A stretch of 5,696 nucleotides of DNA, from NCBI GenBank assembly GCA_004298605.1, contig SCPW01000049.1, forward strand, positions 1-5,696, written 5' to 3'. Below are positions 5,304 to 5,696 of this stretch, one piece after another (the first letter of the stretch is position 1; each line of letters begins with the position of its first letter). The stretch is from Gallionella sp. Lineage in GTDB: Bacteria > Pseudomonadota > Gammaproteobacteria > Burkholderiales > Gallionellaceae. The notes under the pieces are model-generated. The model searched no databases. It saw only the letters and a list, made by a program, of their open reading frames with translations, and had not been told where the DNA came from. Made by a program: the position numbers and the translations under genes.

Positions 5304-5696
5304 CTACCTATGTACTTCCGCATCCAGCCCGTCCAGCACCATCTCAGCAGCGCGCAGCACCGCTTTTGCCTTGTTCAGCGTTTCCATCCATTCACTGTCG
5401 GGCACGGAATCGGCGACGATGCCGGCGCCAGCTTGCGCGTACAGCATATTGTCTTTGACCACGGCGGTGCGCAGCGCGATCGCCAGATCCATGTCGCCGT
5501 TGAAGCCGAGATAGCCCACCGCGCCCGCGTAAATGCCGCGTTTGCTGGGTTCCAGCTCGTCGATGATTTCCATCGCGCGCACTTTGGCCGCGCCGCTCAC
5601 CGTGCCGGCGGGGAAGGTGGCTTTGAGCACGTCCATCGCATTCAGGCCGGGTTTGAGGGTGGCTTCGACGTTGGAGACGATGTGCATCACATGCGA
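5304..5696 (-). CDS. trpE: Anthranilate synthase component I, C-terminal 131 residues (partial)
   Basis: TrpE turns chorismate into anthranilate, using ammonia that the TrpG glutaminase releases from glutamine; this is the first committed step of tryptophan synthesis in the cytoplasm. The fragment enters at [12 protein letters not shown] and shows the chorismate-binding-domain blocks [18 protein letters not shown] (the common form is SGAPK, so Ala replaces Pro), [19 protein letters not shown], and [20 protein letters not shown], which carries the conserved C-terminal acidic residues, then a final helix. The full protein is usually about 490-500 residues; the rest lies beyond base 5696. The stop is TAG at 5306-5304. 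PabB shares this domain, but the sequence is closer to proteobacterial TrpE. The next gene downstream is not trpG but an unrelated cassette. Confidence 0.93.
   Translation of the reverse strand, partial: SHVMHIVSNVEATLKPGLNAMDVLKATFPAGTVSGAAKVRAMEIIDELEPSKRGIYAGAVGYLGFNGDMDLAIALRTAVVKDNMLYAQAGAGIVADSVPDSEWMETLNKAKAVLRAAEMVLDGLDAEVHR

Noticed and set aside
1..5696. CRISPR array, tRNA genes or insertion-sequence transposase
   Set aside because: No regularly spaced direct repeats, no tRNA cloverleaf and no transposase frame were seen on either strand.

Overview
The window looks like chromosome from a GC-rich proteobacterium. Betaproteobacteria (a Nitrosomonadales/Gallionella-like lineage) fits best, judging from the TrpE and NirB protein sequences and the class A RNase P RNA. 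This placement comes from recognition of the sequences, not from a search. Every gene I can support reads on the minus strand, so in transcription order the window runs from high to low coordinates.

In that order it holds: the last 131 codons of trpE (anthranilate synthase component I, 5304-5696, cut by the window edge); a 330-base AT-rich gap; a two-gene cassette I do not recognise (an 81-residue soluble protein at 4728-4973 and a 277-residue helical protein with one C-terminal membrane segment at 3881-4714), closed by a strong intrinsic terminator that contains the second gene's stop codon; a short gap with a GTAGGG-headed inverted repeat and a 15-bp palindrome; a 538-residue FAD-dependent dehydrogenase of the COG2509 type (2108-3724); a gap with nested hairpins; rnpB, the RNase P RNA (about 1515-1930); a 19-bp perfect inverted repeat; and the control region and first 402 codons of nirB (NADH-dependent nitrite reductase large subunit, 1-1207, cut by the window edge).

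The best regulatory signal is a near-perfect sigma-54 (-24/-12) promoter upstream of nirB. It implies a leader of about 83 nt carrying an 11-bp hairpin, and an NtrC-like half-site lies about 120 bp upstream of the predicted start. This points to nitrogen-regulated assimilatory nitrite reduction, possibly with leader-level control.

The most novel part is the cassette at 3881-4973. It is visibly lower in GC than its neighbours, has its own terminator, and lies between two GTAGGG-headed inverted repeats, in the position directly after trpE where trpG is commonly found. It looks like an inserted accessory module; its function cannot be read from the sequence. The other genes are unrelated housekeeping or metabolic units and do not appear to form one operon.
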